This document shows, in pieces, positions 36,025-44,857 of a stretch of 60,501 nucleotides of DNA. The stretch covers positions 1-60,501 of the forward strand of contig JAFAYA010000124.1 in the NCBI GenBank assembly GCA_019240635.1, in the 5' to 3' direction. The position numbers and the translations under genes were made by a program. The notes under the pieces were generated by a model that was given only the letters and a program-made list of their open reading frames with translations, was not told the origin of the DNA and did not search any database. This DNA comes from Acidisphaera sp. GTDB taxonomy: Bacteria > Pseudomonadota > Alphaproteobacteria > Acetobacterales > Acetobacteraceae. Within the stretch, counting starts at the first letter, position 1, and each line of letters starts with the position of its first letter.

Positions 36025-36884
36025 TCGCCCGGCTGCTGCTGGCGTTTGCGCTGCTGCTGCCCGGCGCGGCGGTCGCCCGCGAGCTGAAGCTCGCGACCTG
36101 GAACATCGAATGGTTCACGCTGCGCCCGACCGGCGATCCCGCGCTGCCGCACGACGTGACCGGGCGGCAGCCGGACGATGTTGCCCGCCTGCGCCGCTAC
36201 GCCGACGCCCTCGACGCCGACGTCGTCGCGCTCGAGGAGGTGGACGGCCCGACCGCCGCGGCGCGGCTGTTCCCGCCCGACCGCTATGCCCTGCACTTCA
36301 CGGGCGATGCCGTCGTCCAGCGCACCGGCCTGGCGATACGGCGCGGCCTGACCTTCACCGCCAACCCCGACTTGACCGCGCTCGACGTCTATCCGCCGGA
36401 GGCAAAGTTCCAGTTGCGCAGTGGTGCCGACGTCACGCTCGACCTGCCGGACCGGCAGAAGCTGCGCGTCCTCGCGGTGCACCTGAAGACCGGCTGCCGC
36501 GAGGACCCGCTCTCCGGCAGCCGCCGGCGCGCCTGCGAGACGCTGCGCGAACAGGTGCCGCCGCTGGCCGGCTGGATCGCGCAGCGCCGGGCGGAGGGCG
36601 TGCCCTTCGTCGTCATGGGCGACTTCAACCGCTGGATGGACGGCAGCGACCAGCTCCTGGCGGCGCTCGAGCGGGCGGCGCCGCTGGTGCGGGCGACCGC
36701 GGGGCACGACAGCCCGTGCTGGGGCGGCGAGCCGTTCATCGACCACATCCTGGCGGGCGGCCCGGCGCGCGCCTGGCTCGAGCCGCAGAGCCTGCAGGTG
36801 CTGGTCTACCGCGAGACGGACCCGAGCTGGAAGGAGCGGCTCTCCGACCACTGTCCGGTCGCCGTGGACCTGGCGTTGCCCTAG
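36021..36884 (+). CDS. Secreted endonuclease/exonuclease/phosphatase-family enzyme
   Basis: DNase I-like metal-dependent hydrolase of 287 residues with the signal peptide MIARLLLAFALLLPGAAVAR. Family motifs are LKLATWNIEWFT, DVVALEEVDG, LAVHLKTGC, FVVMGDFNRW and the C-terminal SDHCPVAVDL, giving the Asn, Glu, His, Asp and His of the active site. It could be a nuclease or phosphodiesterase in the periplasm; the target is not decided. It is translationally coupled to the EamA transporter (ATGA). Confidence 0.88.
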   Translation: MIARLLLAFALLLPGAAVARELKLATWNIEWFTLRPTGDPALPHDVTGRQPDDVARLRRYADALDADVVALEEVDGPTAAARLFPPDRYALHFTGDAVVQRTGLAIRRGLTFTANPDLTALDVYPPEAKFQLRSGADVTLDLPDRQKLRVLAVHLKTGCREDPLSGSRRRACETLREQVPPLAGWIAQRRAEGVPFVVMGDFNRWMDGSDQLLAALERAAPLVRATAGHDSPCWGGEPFIDHILAGGPARAWLEPQSLQVLVYRETDPSWKERLSDHCPVAVDLALP

Positions 36885-36956
36885 ACCCAGGTCGCCCGGG
36901 GTTTTCGATCCCTCCCCGGCGCCCCACATTGCTGCCAACCGCAGGAGGAACCCACC

Positions 36957-37379
36957 ATGAGCAGCAGCGTCTCCTACACCGCCCACGCCACCGCCGTCGG
37001 CGGCCGGCGCGGCCACGTGCAGTCCGATGACGGCGCGGTGAAATTCGACCTCTCGCTGCCGAAATCGATGGGCGGCGAGGGCCGATCCGGCGCCACCAAC
37101 CCGGAACAGCTGTTTGCCTCCGGCTACGCGGCCTGCTTCGGTGGGGCGCTCGACTTCATCGCGCGCCAGGAAAAGGTCGAACTGAAGGACGCGAGCATCA
37201 CCGCCGACGTGACGATCGCCAAGCAGGGCGACGGTTTCGTGCTCTCGACAAAGCTCAGCGGCAAGCTGCCGGGGGTGGACCGCGCGACCGCGGAGCGGCT
37301 GATGCAGAAGGCGCACGAGTTCTGCCCGTATTCGAAGGCGACGCGCGGCAACATGCAGGTGGAGCTGGCGGTCCTGTGA
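36957..37379 (+). CDS. ohr: Organic hydroperoxide resistance protein, Ohr type
   Basis: Thiol peroxidase of the Ohr/OsmC family, 140 residues, reducing organic and fatty-acid hydroperoxides with lipoylated or small thiol partners. Both reactive cysteines are in place: Cys60 in YAACFGGALDF and Cys123 in HEFCPYSKATRG, spacing typical of Ohr. The ATG has a strong AGGAGGA eight bases upstream. No OhrR-type MarR regulator is adjacent. Its stop overlaps the next GTG start. Confidence 0.95.
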   Translation: MSSSVSYTAHATAVGGRRGHVQSDDGAVKFDLSLPKSMGGEGRSGATNPEQLFASGYAACFGGALDFIARQEKVELKDASITADVTIAKQGDGFVLSTKLSGKLPGVDRATAERLMQKAHEFCPYSKATRGNMQVELAVL

Positions 37380-38131
37380 GCCTCACCGTCCTCGTCACCG
37401 GCGCGAGCGCCGGCATCGGCGAGGCGATCGCCCGCCGCTTCGTGCAGGACGGCCATCGCGTCATCGCCGCAGCGCGCCGGCGCGAGCGGCTCGACGAACT
37501 GCACGCGACGCTCGGCGCGTCGCTGCTGCCCTTCGTGCTTGACGTGACCGACCCGGCCGCCGCCGCGGCGCTGCCCGGCGTGCTGCCGGAGGGGTGGCGC
37601 GAGGTCGACGTGCTCGTGAACAACGCGGGCCTGGCGCTCGGGCTGAATCCAGCACACCAGGCAGAACTCTCGGACTGGGACACCATGGTGGCGACCAACG
37701 TCACCGGCGTCCTGCATCTCACGCGCGCGCTGCTGCCCGGCATGGTCGCGCGCGACCGCGGCCATATCGTCAACTTCGGCAGCACCGCCGGCACCTATCC
37801 CTATCCGGGCGGGCACGTGTACGGGGCGTCAAAAGCGTTCGTGAAGCAGTTCAGCCTGAACCTTCGCGCCGACCTGATCGGCACGGGGGTACGGGTGACG
37901 GATCTCGAGCCGGGGCTGGTCGGCGGCACCGAGTTCAGCGCCGTGCGGTTCAGCGGCGACCAGGACAAGGCGGCGGCGATCTACGCCGGGACACAGCCGC
38001 TCCAGCCGGACGATATCGCCGAGGCGGTGGCCTGGGTGGTGGGATTGCCGGGGCATGTCAACATCAATCGGATGGAGATGATGCCGACCTGTCAGGCTTC
38101 GGCTTCGCTGGCGATCAAGCGTCGGCAGTAG
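37376..38131 (+). CDS. Short-chain dehydrogenase, YdfG-like
   Basis: NADP-dependent SDR of 251 residues resembling 3-hydroxy acid/serine dehydrogenase YdfG. It has the cofactor motif VTGASAGIGEAIARRF, NNAGLAL, the catalytic Ser in VNFGSTAG and Tyr-x3-Lys in YGASKAFVKQ, then LEPGLVGGTEFS and the YdfG-type C-terminal GHVNINRMEMMPTCQA. It may reduce malonic semialdehyde or oxidise L-allo-threonine or serine. GTG 37376 overlaps the ohr stop (GTGA), so the two are co-translated. Confidence 0.92.
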   Translation: MSLTVLVTGASAGIGEAIARRFVQDGHRVIAAARRRERLDELHATLGASLLPFVLDVTDPAAAAALPGVLPEGWREVDVLVNNAGLALGLNPAHQAELSDWDTMVATNVTGVLHLTRALLPGMVARDRGHIVNFGSTAGTYPYPGGHVYGASKAFVKQFSLNLRADLIGTGVRVTDLEPGLVGGTEFSAVRFSGDQDKAAAIYAGTQPLQPDDIAEAVAWVVGLPGHVNINRMEMMPTCQASASLAIKRRQ

Positions 38132-38137
38132 AGAAGG

Positions 38138-38180
38138 GCGGGGGCTCCGCCCCCGCACCCCCGCTGGGGGCGGCCCCCAG
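38138..38180. repeat. Two tandem GC-rich hairpins (possible terminator/REP-like)
   Basis: GCGGGGGC-TCC-GCCCCCGC (38138-38156) is followed by CTGGGGG-CGG-CCCCCAG (38164-38180), between convergent genes. There is no T-run, so a classical terminator is doubtful. The composition resembles intergenic GC hairpins common in Acetobacteraceae-type genomes. Confidence 0.7.
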
Positions 38181-38192
38181 ACCCCATCGACT

Positions 38193-39350
38193 TCAGGCCA
38201 TCGCCGGCCCGTCCGGAGAATGCCCGGCTTCAACCTGCGTGGCCGCCTGGCGCTCCAGGCAAGTGGCGAGCAGGCCGGGGATCGGCACATTCGCGAAACG
38301 GCCGGGGATCTCGTCCTGCACGCCCTCCGGCACGCCGGCGCTGCGTAGCGCGGCTATCGAGTAGCCGGGCTCGTAGAGCATCCGGCGCAGCATCTTCTGG
38401 TTTTCCGGCCACAGATAGCACGACCAGTGCTGGCCGCGGTCCTGGAACGGCGCGCCGGTCGGCGAAAGCCCGCGGGCGCCGAAGAAGCTCCTGAACGCCG
38501 CCAGGCGCGCCGGATCGGCCGGATCAAGCTCGATATCCAGCCAGTTCGTCAGCCGGTCGACGCCGCTGCGGCCGACCACCATCGAGGGGATCGAGTTCGG
38601 CAGGCGCTGCGGATCACCGAATGAGCCGGCAAGCTGGGCGAGCACGGGATCGGCGCGGTTGCCGATCGAGGTGAACTCGGTGCCGACCCGGCCGGCGACG
38701 TCGCGCGCGTCCACGCAGTACTCCGCCCCTTCCATGAACAGGCAGCGCCGCACCGCCGCGCGCTGGGTGGCGGCGAGCAGGCCCAGCGCCTTCACCGAGG
38801 TCCGCGAGCCCAGGCTGTGCGCCAGGATGTCGACCGTCAGCCCGGCGCCGGCGCAAGCGGCGAGCACGGCCGCCAGCGCCCGCGCCGCCAGCGGGGCGAG
38901 GTCGCACAGTGCGTAGGCATAGAACTCGGCCCAGCAGGCGTCGGCGTATTCGAGGAAGCTGCCGGTCGATTTCCACGCGAAGGCGACCGAGGTCGGCTCG
39001 TCCGCGATGTGAAACCAGCTCTCGCCGGGATGGCCCGGAAATTCGGCGTTGGGCAGCGCATAGACGCGGTTGAACGGATTGTCCGCGGGGGCCGGGTTCT
39101 CGTCCGGCACCGGATTGAACTCGAACCCGTGCACCAGCACCGTGACGTGGCGCGAGGGCGGTGCCCACCGCGCGACCGCGCTGCGCAGGGGCGTCTCCGG
39201 CAGCGGCGGCGGCGCGGTGTAGGGGTCGTGCGGCCGCGGCAACGGCTGCAGCAGGTTGCCCTCGCCGTCCAGCAGCCGATCCACCGCCTGGCGCCAGCCC
39301 GAGGAGTCCGGCGCCCCGGTCGCGCGAGGCGAGAAGATCAGCTTCAGCAT
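38193..39350 (-). CDS. Alpha/beta hydrolase of unknown substrate
   Basis: A 385-residue hydrolase. The oxyanion-side motif VTVLVHGFEFNPVP is followed by the nucleophile elbow ILAHSLGSRTS, with the serine in a His-Ser-Leu-Gly context. A proline-rich N-terminus (LPRPHDPYTAPPPLPETPL) precedes the domain and there is no signal peptide. It resembles DUF900-like esterases only distantly. The start is ATG 39350 (MLKLIFSPRA); the longer frame upstream overlaps other genes. It is 20 bp after a small membrane-protein gene and probably co-transcribed. Confidence 0.7.
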   Translation of the reverse strand: MLKLIFSPRATGAPDSSGWRQAVDRLLDGEGNLLQPLPRPHDPYTAPPPLPETPLRSAVARWAPPSRHVTVLVHGFEFNPVPDENPAPADNPFNRVYALPNAEFPGHPGESWFHIADEPTSVAFAWKSTGSFLEYADACWAEFYAYALCDLAPLAARALAAVLAACAGAGLTVDILAHSLGSRTSVKALGLLAATQRAAVRRCLFMEGAEYCVDARDVAGRVGTEFTSIGNRADPVLAQLAGSFGDPQRLPNSIPSMVVGRSGVDRLTNWLDIELDPADPARLAAFRSFFGARGLSPTGAPFQDRGQHWSCYLWPENQKMLRRMLYEPGYSIAALRSAGVPEGVQDEIPGRFANVPIPGLLATCLERQAATQVEAGHSPDGPAMA

Positions 39351-39370
39351 CCCCGGCCGGTCCCGGCCGG

Positions 39371-39649
39371 TCAGGCGTGCAGCATCGGCAGCACGATGTG
39401 GATGCCGAGCAGAATGAGGAACAGCACGATCAGGACGCGCAGCACCCCGCCGAGCAGGTTGATCGCGGCGAGCAATAGCAGCACGGCGACCACCACCAGC
39501 AGGACGGTTTGAACCTCGGGACCGACGCCGAGCCCGGTCAACACGCCGCGCAGCCAAATCTCGATCGCAGCGAGCACGGCGAAGACGAAATCGATGATGG
39601 CGAAGAAGGCGGCTTCGACGGTCGTCAGCGCCTGGTCCACCGCATGCAT
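39371..39649 (-). CDS. Small membrane protein
   Basis: No family assigned. The 92-residue product starts MHAVDQALTTVEAAFFAIID and has three hydrophobic segments covering most of its length, the last being an Ile/Leu-rich helix (LRVLIVLFLILLGIHIVL). It lies between the BLUF gene and the hydrolase gene on the same strand, and a link with light signalling is only positional. Confidence 0.6.
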   Translation of the reverse strand: MHAVDQALTTVEAAFFAIIDFVFAVLAAIEIWLRGVLTGLGVGPEVQTVLLVVVAVLLLLAAINLLGGVLRVLIVLFLILLGIHIVLPMLHA

Positions 39650-39743
39650 CGCCGTCCCCCGCAAATCCTGTCGGTCGCGGGGGCAACCATGACCGAGCCG
39701 ACGCCGCCGCGCAATCCGGCGGAAGGCCCGGCCCGGCCGCGCG

Positions 39744-40196
39744 TCATGAGGCCAGCGCCCATTCGTCCTCGCGCACGACGAGGTCGCGCAGCAGGTCCAG
39801 CAGTTCCTCCCCGCCCACCGCGTCGGGGTCGGCCAGCGCCTCGGCGAGCCGGGCGGCGGTCGCGGGGTCGCTGCGGCCGGCGCTGTCGCCGGCGAACGCC
39901 ATCGACCAGTCGGGGAAGCCGCGCGGCCCGGCCGGCGCGATCTGCAGCACCGTGACGTCGCGGTGCCTGGGATCGCGCTGGATGCGCTCGAACGCGCCCT
40001 CGATCGCGTCGAGCCGGCCTTCCAGGACCTGCGCGAACACGCCGCCGCTGTACAGCAGCGCGCCGGTGATGCCGTCGCGCCGGTTGTTGGCGCGCGACAG
40101 CGCGAGGATGTCGCGAATCTCGCCGCTGACCGAGGCGGCCGAACCGGCCAGCGCATTCCGGCTGCAATAGACGATGCGATGCAGCGATCCGCTCAT
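39744..40196 (-). CDS. BLUF-domain blue-light sensor (stand-alone)
   Basis: FAD-binding blue-light photoreceptor, 150 residues, essentially a BLUF domain with a short helical C-terminal cap. Key residues are present: Tyr10 in HRIVYCS, Asn37/38 in RANNRRDGITG, Gln56 in GVFAQVLEG and the Trp97/Met99 pair in FPDWSMAF. There is no fused output domain, so it must signal through a partner. The neighbour 11 bp upstream on the same strand is a GGDEF-EAL protein, the class that BLUF domains are fused to or bind in other bacteria. AAAGGAA precedes the start at 40196. Confidence 0.92.
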   Translation of the reverse strand: MSGSLHRIVYCSRNALAGSAASVSGEIRDILALSRANNRRDGITGALLYSGGVFAQVLEGRLDAIEGAFERIQRDPRHRDVTVLQIAPAGPRGFPDWSMAFAGDSAGRSDPATAARLAEALADPDAVGGEELLDLLRDLVVREDEWALAS

Positions 40197-40207
40197 GGAC
40201 GTTCCTT

Positions 40208-41974
40208 TCAGGCTTCGACGGGGAGCCGCGGCGTGGGCGCAGTGCCCAGGCTGGCGATCAGTGCGCCGATCTCGGCCGCGCCGACCGGCCGGCTGAACAG
40301 GTAGCCCTGCACCTCCGTGCAGCCGTCGGCGCGGATGCGGGCGAGCTGCTCCTCGGTCTCCACGCCCTCGGCGGTGGTCGCGATGCCGAGGCTGGCGCCG
40401 AGCGCGGCGACGGCGCGCACGATCGCCGCACTCTCGGCGCTGTCGAGCAGGTTTTGGACGAAGGAGCGGTCGATCTTGATGCGGTCGAACGGAAAGCTCT
40501 GGAGCTGCGTGAGCGAGGAGTATCCGGTGCCGAAATCGTCCATCGAGATGCGGACGCCGAGCCGCCGGATGGCATGCAGCGCGTCGCGCGTGGCGGCGCC
40601 GTGGCGCAGCAGCACGCTCTCGGTGATTTCGACTTCCAGGCGCTGCGGGTCGAGCCGGGCGCGCGCGAGCGCGCCGCCGATGGCGCCGACCAGCCGGCGC
40701 GGCTCCTCGAATTGCGGAGCGGAGACGTTCACCGCGACGGCGACGCCGGCGGGCCAGCCCGCGGCTTCCAGGCAGGCGGTGCGCAGCACCCATTCGCCGA
40801 GCGGCACGATCAGGCCGATCTCCTCGCAGACCGGGATGAACTCACCGGGCGAGATCAGGCCGCGCTCGGGATGGCGCCAGCGCAGCAGCGCCTCGAACCC
40901 GGCCAGCCGGCCGGAGCGCAAATTGACCTTCGGCTGGTACGCCAGCTCGAATTGCGACAGGGCGAGCGCCTTGCGCAAGTCCTGCTCGAGCAGCCGCCGG
41001 GCGCGCGCGCGCGCCTCCATCTCGGGCGTGAAGCGGCGATAGCCGCGCCGCCCGCCGGCCTTCGCCTGGTAGAGGGCGAGGTCGGCGCAGCGCAGCAGCG
41101 CGTCGGGATCGGACGCGTCGGCGGGAGAGAGCGCGTAGCCGATGCTCGCGCCCACGTTCACGAGATTGCCGTTGAGGATGAAGGGCCGGCCGAGCAGATC
41201 GACCATCCGCGCGGCGACGGCGTCCACGCCGCCCTCCGGCCCCGGCGCTTCCTGGATGACGACGAACTCGTCCCCGCCCACCCGGGCGATCAGATCGTCG
41301 CCGCGCAGCGCCGCGCGCAGCCGCCCGGCGATGGCGCGCAGCAGCGCGTCGCCCATCGGATGGCCGAGTGTGTCGTTCACCGGCTTGAAATTGTCGAGAT
41401 CGATGCAGAACACCGCGGCCTGCGCGGCCTCCCGGCCGGAGGGTGCGGCCAGCACGGTGCCGAGCCGCTCGCGCATGACGCGCCGGTTGGCGAGCCCGGT
41501 CAGCGGATCGGTCAGCGCGAGCGCGAGGGCGCGGGATTCGGTGGCACGAAACTCCGTCACGTCCTCGAACACCGCGACCCAGCGGCAGCGGCCGATGCGC
41601 CGCAGCCGCAGCATGATGGAGAGCCCGTTCGCGAGGTCGAGATGCGCGGTCTCCTCCACCCCGTCCGTGCGGGCGACGGCGGCGGCGCAGACCTGCTCGG
41701 TCGCGCGCAGCGCCTCCGGCGAGAAGCGCTTGCCGGCGGCCAGCGCTTCGACCAGCCGCGGGCGCCCGGCCAGCAGTGCCGGCGGCACGTTGAGCATGCC
41801 GAGCAGCCCGGCATTGCCGAGCAGCAGGCGGAGCTTTGCGTCGAACACCAGGACGGCCTGCGGCAAGCCGTCCAGCGCCAGGCAGGGAAGCGTCGGCACC
41901 GGCCGGCGCGCGCGCGCCTTGGGCGCGGCACGGCGCGTTCGCCTGGCCGTCGCGCGGTCGAGAAGGGCTGCCAT
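40208..41974 (-). CDS. PAS-like/GGDEF/EAL c-di-GMP protein
   Basis: Cytoplasmic protein of about 588 residues with no membrane helix. After a basic N-terminal stretch, a PAS-like region (LDGLPQAVLVFDAKLRLLLG, about residues 35-150) is followed by GGDEF (RVGGDEFVVI, motif about 233-237) and EAL (GFEALLRW, Glu about 361) with MDDFGTGYSSLTQL and FDRIKIDRSFV intact. Both synthesis and breakdown of c-di-GMP are possible. It is in operon with the downstream BLUF gene, its likely light-sensing partner. The start is ATG 41974; TTG 41995 would add seven residues. Confidence 0.93.
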   Translation of the reverse strand: MAALLDRATARRTRRAAPKARARRPVPTLPCLALDGLPQAVLVFDAKLRLLLGNAGLLGMLNVPPALLAGRPRLVEALAAGKRFSPEALRATEQVCAAAVARTDGVEETAHLDLANGLSIMLRLRRIGRCRWVAVFEDVTEFRATESRALALALTDPLTGLANRRVMRERLGTVLAAPSGREAAQAAVFCIDLDNFKPVNDTLGHPMGDALLRAIAGRLRAALRGDDLIARVGGDEFVVIQEAPGPEGGVDAVAARMVDLLGRPFILNGNLVNVGASIGYALSPADASDPDALLRCADLALYQAKAGGRRGYRRFTPEMEARARARRLLEQDLRKALALSQFELAYQPKVNLRSGRLAGFEALLRWRHPERGLISPGEFIPVCEEIGLIVPLGEWVLRTACLEAAGWPAGVAVAVNVSAPQFEEPRRLVGAIGGALARARLDPQRLEVEITESVLLRHGAATRDALHAIRRLGVRISMDDFGTGYSSLTQLQSFPFDRIKIDRSFVQNLLDSAESAAIVRAVAALGASLGIATTAEGVETEEQLARIRADGCTEVQGYLFSRPVGAAEIGALIASLGTAPTPRLPVEA

Positions 41975-42138
41975 TCCGCGGGAAAGGGTGCCCAATTCCG
42001 GTGAACGGCGCCTTTACGACGCGGCGCCCGGCCGGAGCCGCGGCGCGGCGGTGCGCGCTTCGATGCACGGCGGCGAGAGCCGCTGCACGCCCGAAGCCGT
42101 GCGGGCCCCTGGCGCAGTTCCGACCCTAGTCCAGCCGG

Positions 42139-43521
42139 TCAGCCGATCGCGCCCTCGCGTCGCAGCGCCCGGATGGTGGCGCGGAAGGCGTCGATGGTCG
42201 CCTGCAGCTCCGGCTCACCGTGCGTCGCCGAGATCGTGCCCGACGGGCCGGAGTTGATGTCCACGCCGTTGACCAGCATGCCCAGCCGCACGCGCGCGGT
42301 GACGCCCTCGCCGCGGGTGCGGCCGAGCATGTCGGGGATGAATGCCTCGGCGTCGAAGCGGCTCGGCACGACCGCGCGGCCCTGCGGATTGGTGAACACG
42401 TGAAAGCCGGAGAACGAGCCGTGCACCGCCCAGGGCACATGCTCCTCCTCCAGCACCTCGTTCATCCGCGCCCGCAGCGTCTCGCCGAACGCGTTGGCGC
42501 GCGCGCAGGCGTCGGTCTCGGCGAGGATCTCGAGCGTGGCGATGCCCGCCGCGGCGGAGATCGGGTTGGCATTGAAGGTGCCGGGATGCGCGATCTTCTC
42601 GCGCCCGCTCGCCTTGGTCGCCGCGAAGTCCAGCAGGTCCAGCACGTCGCGGCGGCCGGCGACCGCGCCGCCGGGGAAGCCGCCCGACAGGATTTTTGCG
42701 AGCGTGGTCAGGTCCGGCGTGATGCCGACATGCGCCTGCACGCCGCCGGGCGAGACGCGAAAGCCGGTGACCACCTCGTCGAAGATCAGCATCACGCCGC
42801 CGGCGCGCGTCAGCTCGCGCAGGCTGGCCAGGAACTCCGGGCGGATCGGCATGCGGCCGAAATTGGCGCCGCTCGGCTCCAGGATCACCGCGGCGATATC
42901 GCGGTGCTGCTCGAACAGCCGGGTCACGCCCGCGGTGTCGTTGGGATCGGCGAGCAGCACCTGCTCGGCGACACCCTCCAGCACGCCGGTGGTCGGCGTG
43001 CCGTCGAAATGGCTGGTGTGGCCGTGCGTCATGTGGTCGTGCCAGCCGTGGAAGTGGCCGCGGAAGCGCAGCAGCTTGCTGCGCCCGGTGAAGGCGCGCG
43101 CCAGCCGCAGCGCCATCAGCGTCGCCTCGGTGCCGGAGGAGGTGAAGCGCACCCGCTCGGCCGAGGGCACCAGCCGCTGCACCAGCTCGGCCCAGCGCAG
43201 CTCGAGTTCGTGGCAGGCGCCGAAATGCGTGCCGCGCTCGAGTTGCGCGTGCACCGCCTGCGTCACCTTGGGGTGGTTGTGACCGAGGATCAGCGCGCCG
43301 TGGCCGCCGAAATAGTCGACGTATTCGTTGCCGTCCACGTCCCATTTCAGCGGGCCGCTCGCGCGCTCGACGTAGATCGGATAGGGATCGAAGTGCCGGC
43401 CGTCATGCGACAGGCCGCTCGGCAGCAGCGCGCGGGCGCGGGCGGCGAGTGCGGCGGAGCCCGGCGTCGCCCCCTCGTAGGCGGCGGACAGCGTGGCATT
43501 GGGCAGCGTGGCTTGTGACAT
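42139..43521 (-). CDS. Class III aminotransferase, glutamate-1-semialdehyde aminomutase-like
   Basis: Fold-type I PLP enzyme of 460 residues. Marks include VDYFGGHGALILGHNHPKV, FTSSGTEATLMALRLARAFT, the cofactor Asp in LIFDEVVTGFR and the PLP lysine in TLAKILSGGFPGGAVAG. It is longer than, and lies outside, a heme operon, so an amino-acid or sugar-acid aminotransferase or aminomutase is more likely than HemL. It shares strand with a 2-hydroxyacid dehydrogenase and a hydratase gene that were probably its immediate upstream neighbours before the 43.6-44.9 kb insertion. Confidence 0.85.
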   Translation of the reverse strand: MSQATLPNATLSAAYEGATPGSAALAARARALLPSGLSHDGRHFDPYPIYVERASGPLKWDVDGNEYVDYFGGHGALILGHNHPKVTQAVHAQLERGTHFGACHELELRWAELVQRLVPSAERVRFTSSGTEATLMALRLARAFTGRSKLLRFRGHFHGWHDHMTHGHTSHFDGTPTTGVLEGVAEQVLLADPNDTAGVTRLFEQHRDIAAVILEPSGANFGRMPIRPEFLASLRELTRAGGVMLIFDEVVTGFRVSPGGVQAHVGITPDLTTLAKILSGGFPGGAVAGRRDVLDLLDFAATKASGREKIAHPGTFNANPISAAAGIATLEILAETDACARANAFGETLRARMNEVLEEEHVPWAVHGSFSGFHVFTNPQGRAVVPSRFDAEAFIPDMLGRTRGEGVTARVRLGMLVNGVDINSGPSGTISATHGEPELQATIDAFRATIRALRREGAIG

Positions 43522-43556
43522 CTCGGGCTTTCCGGAGTGATCTGCCCTGAGCTCAT

Positions 43557-43590
43557 ACCACGGCCGTCGGCGGTTGCCGACCGGCGAAGT
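43557..43590. repeat. 34-bp exact direct repeat, left copy
   Basis: ACCACGGCCGTCGGCGGTTG and the following 14 bases match 44862-44895 exactly in the same orientation. In the right copy these bases encode the last codons of the hydroxyacid dehydrogenase (HFAGRQPPTAVV). Here they lie outside any gene, so this is the duplicated copy. Confidence 0.97.
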
Positions 43591-43738
43591 TGCCCGCGCG
43601 GGCAGGCCGGCCGGTCCATCCAACGGCAAAACAGCGTGGGGCCGGAAACCGGGAGCAAGATCGCCAGTAATTATTGCCGGTAATTTGAGTTAAATTCTGT
43701 CAGCCGCGCAAGCGGGATCCGAAGCTGGGAGTCGCGTC

Positions 43739-44845
43739 GTGTCCGGAACGTCGGTGCCGATCTTCGTCAGCCTGGGTAGCACGTTCACGTCCGACGGCGC
43801 GGACACCATTGTCGCCGGTGGTGACGACACCATTACGCTGGCGGCGCCCGGCGCGTTCGCTTATGGCAATGTCGATAGCATCATCACGACAAGCTCATCC
43901 GAGACCGTTGCCAGCGCCGATGACGTCATCACGACGGACTCCGCCGATACCGTCGTCGGGGGTAACGCGGACACCCTAGTCAGTGCGGGTCAGGGAGCTC
44001 TACTCGCCGGGCCTGTCGGCTACCAGACATGCGTGTTCGTCAATACTGGCGGAAGCGACACCATCGTCTCGTCGAGTGACGCCACCGACACGATCTTCGC
44101 CGTTGCCGGAGGCGGGACCTACTTTATCAACGGCATCGCCGAGTTCGTCGGCGGCTTAGGAGGTCCGAGCACGATCGTTGGCGCGGGTAACGCAACGATT
44201 TTCGGCGGCAGCGCGGGCGTTCTGTACTATCCAGGCGTCGGCCTTGTCGGTAGCGAGTTCCTGTCCGACTTCGTGGCCCAGGCTGGAACGAACACCGTCA
44301 TTTCAGGCGCCAGCCTGAGCACGCTGGAGGGGCTGACCTTGTACCTAGCGGGAGCGGTGAACGGCTTCGCGATGAGCGGGGCTGTCCTCACCCTGTCCGG
44401 TCCGGGCTCCGGGAGCCAGCTTGTGGCGGGCAGCGGCAGCGAAACCATCGATGCCAGTGGTTCCACCGGTTATAATACGTTCTGGGCGGGCAGCGGCAAT
44501 TCGCTGCTTGTCGGCGGCTCCGGTTCGGATTTTCCGGCCCCGGGCGCACCGATTCTGGTCCTCCCGCCCGCAACCAACGTGTTTGCAGCCAGCGGGGGCA
44601 CGACCACTATGGTCGGCGGCGCGGGCAACAACGCGTTCGAGTTTATCCTCGGCCATGCGGGTGGAACCGACCTGATTCAGGACTGGAACGGCAGTGATCG
44701 ACTGGCCTTCTTCGGCTATGGTGCCAACCCGATCGCCTCCCAGGCTGTCAGTGACGGCTCCACATTCATCACGCTGACCGACAACACCCGGATCACTATC
44801 GTCGGCATCAGCAGTCTGGACGCGAGGCAGATCGTCAGCGCCTGA
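43739..44845 (+). CDS. RTX/beta-solenoid-like repeat protein, probably secreted
   Basis: Low-complexity acidic protein of 368 residues rich in Gly, Ser, Thr, Ala and Asp, with no Cys-rich or enzymatic motif. Short repeats of Asp-Thr-Ile/Val type (ADTIVAGGDDTITL, SADTVVGGNADTLV, GSDTIVSSSDATDTIF) give way to glycine-rich turns (VGGSGSDF, VGGAGNNAFEFILGHAGGTD) and a C-terminal DLIQDWNGSDRLAFFGYG typical of RTX-like proteins exported by type I systems. There is no N-terminal signal peptide. GTG 43739 has GGGAG seven bases upstream. Lower G+C and flanking 34-bp repeats mark it as inserted. No exporter genes are nearby. Confidence 0.8.
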   Translation: MSGTSVPIFVSLGSTFTSDGADTIVAGGDDTITLAAPGAFAYGNVDSIITTSSSETVASADDVITTDSADTVVGGNADTLVSAGQGALLAGPVGYQTCVFVNTGGSDTIVSSSDATDTIFAVAGGGTYFINGIAEFVGGLGGPSTIVGAGNATIFGGSAGVLYYPGVGLVGSEFLSDFVAQAGTNTVISGASLSTLEGLTLYLAGAVNGFAMSGAVLTLSGPGSGSQLVAGSGSETIDASGSTGYNTFWAGSGNSLLVGGSGSDFPAPGAPILVLPPATNVFAASGGTTTMVGGAGNNAFEFILGHAGGTDLIQDWNGSDRLAFFGYGANPIASQAVSDGSTFITLTDNTRITIVGISSLDARQIVSA

Positions 44846-44857
44846 CGCACCTCCCCT

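Noticed and set aside
38138-38180. Classical Rho-independent terminator
   Set aside because: Strong hairpins but no T-run on either strand; kept as GC-rich hairpin repeats.
42139-43521. hemL (glutamate-1-semialdehyde aminomutase of heme synthesis)
   Set aside because: The family resemblance is general; length and neighbours (2-hydroxyacid dehydrogenase, hydratase, MFS) suggest a catabolic aminotransferase.
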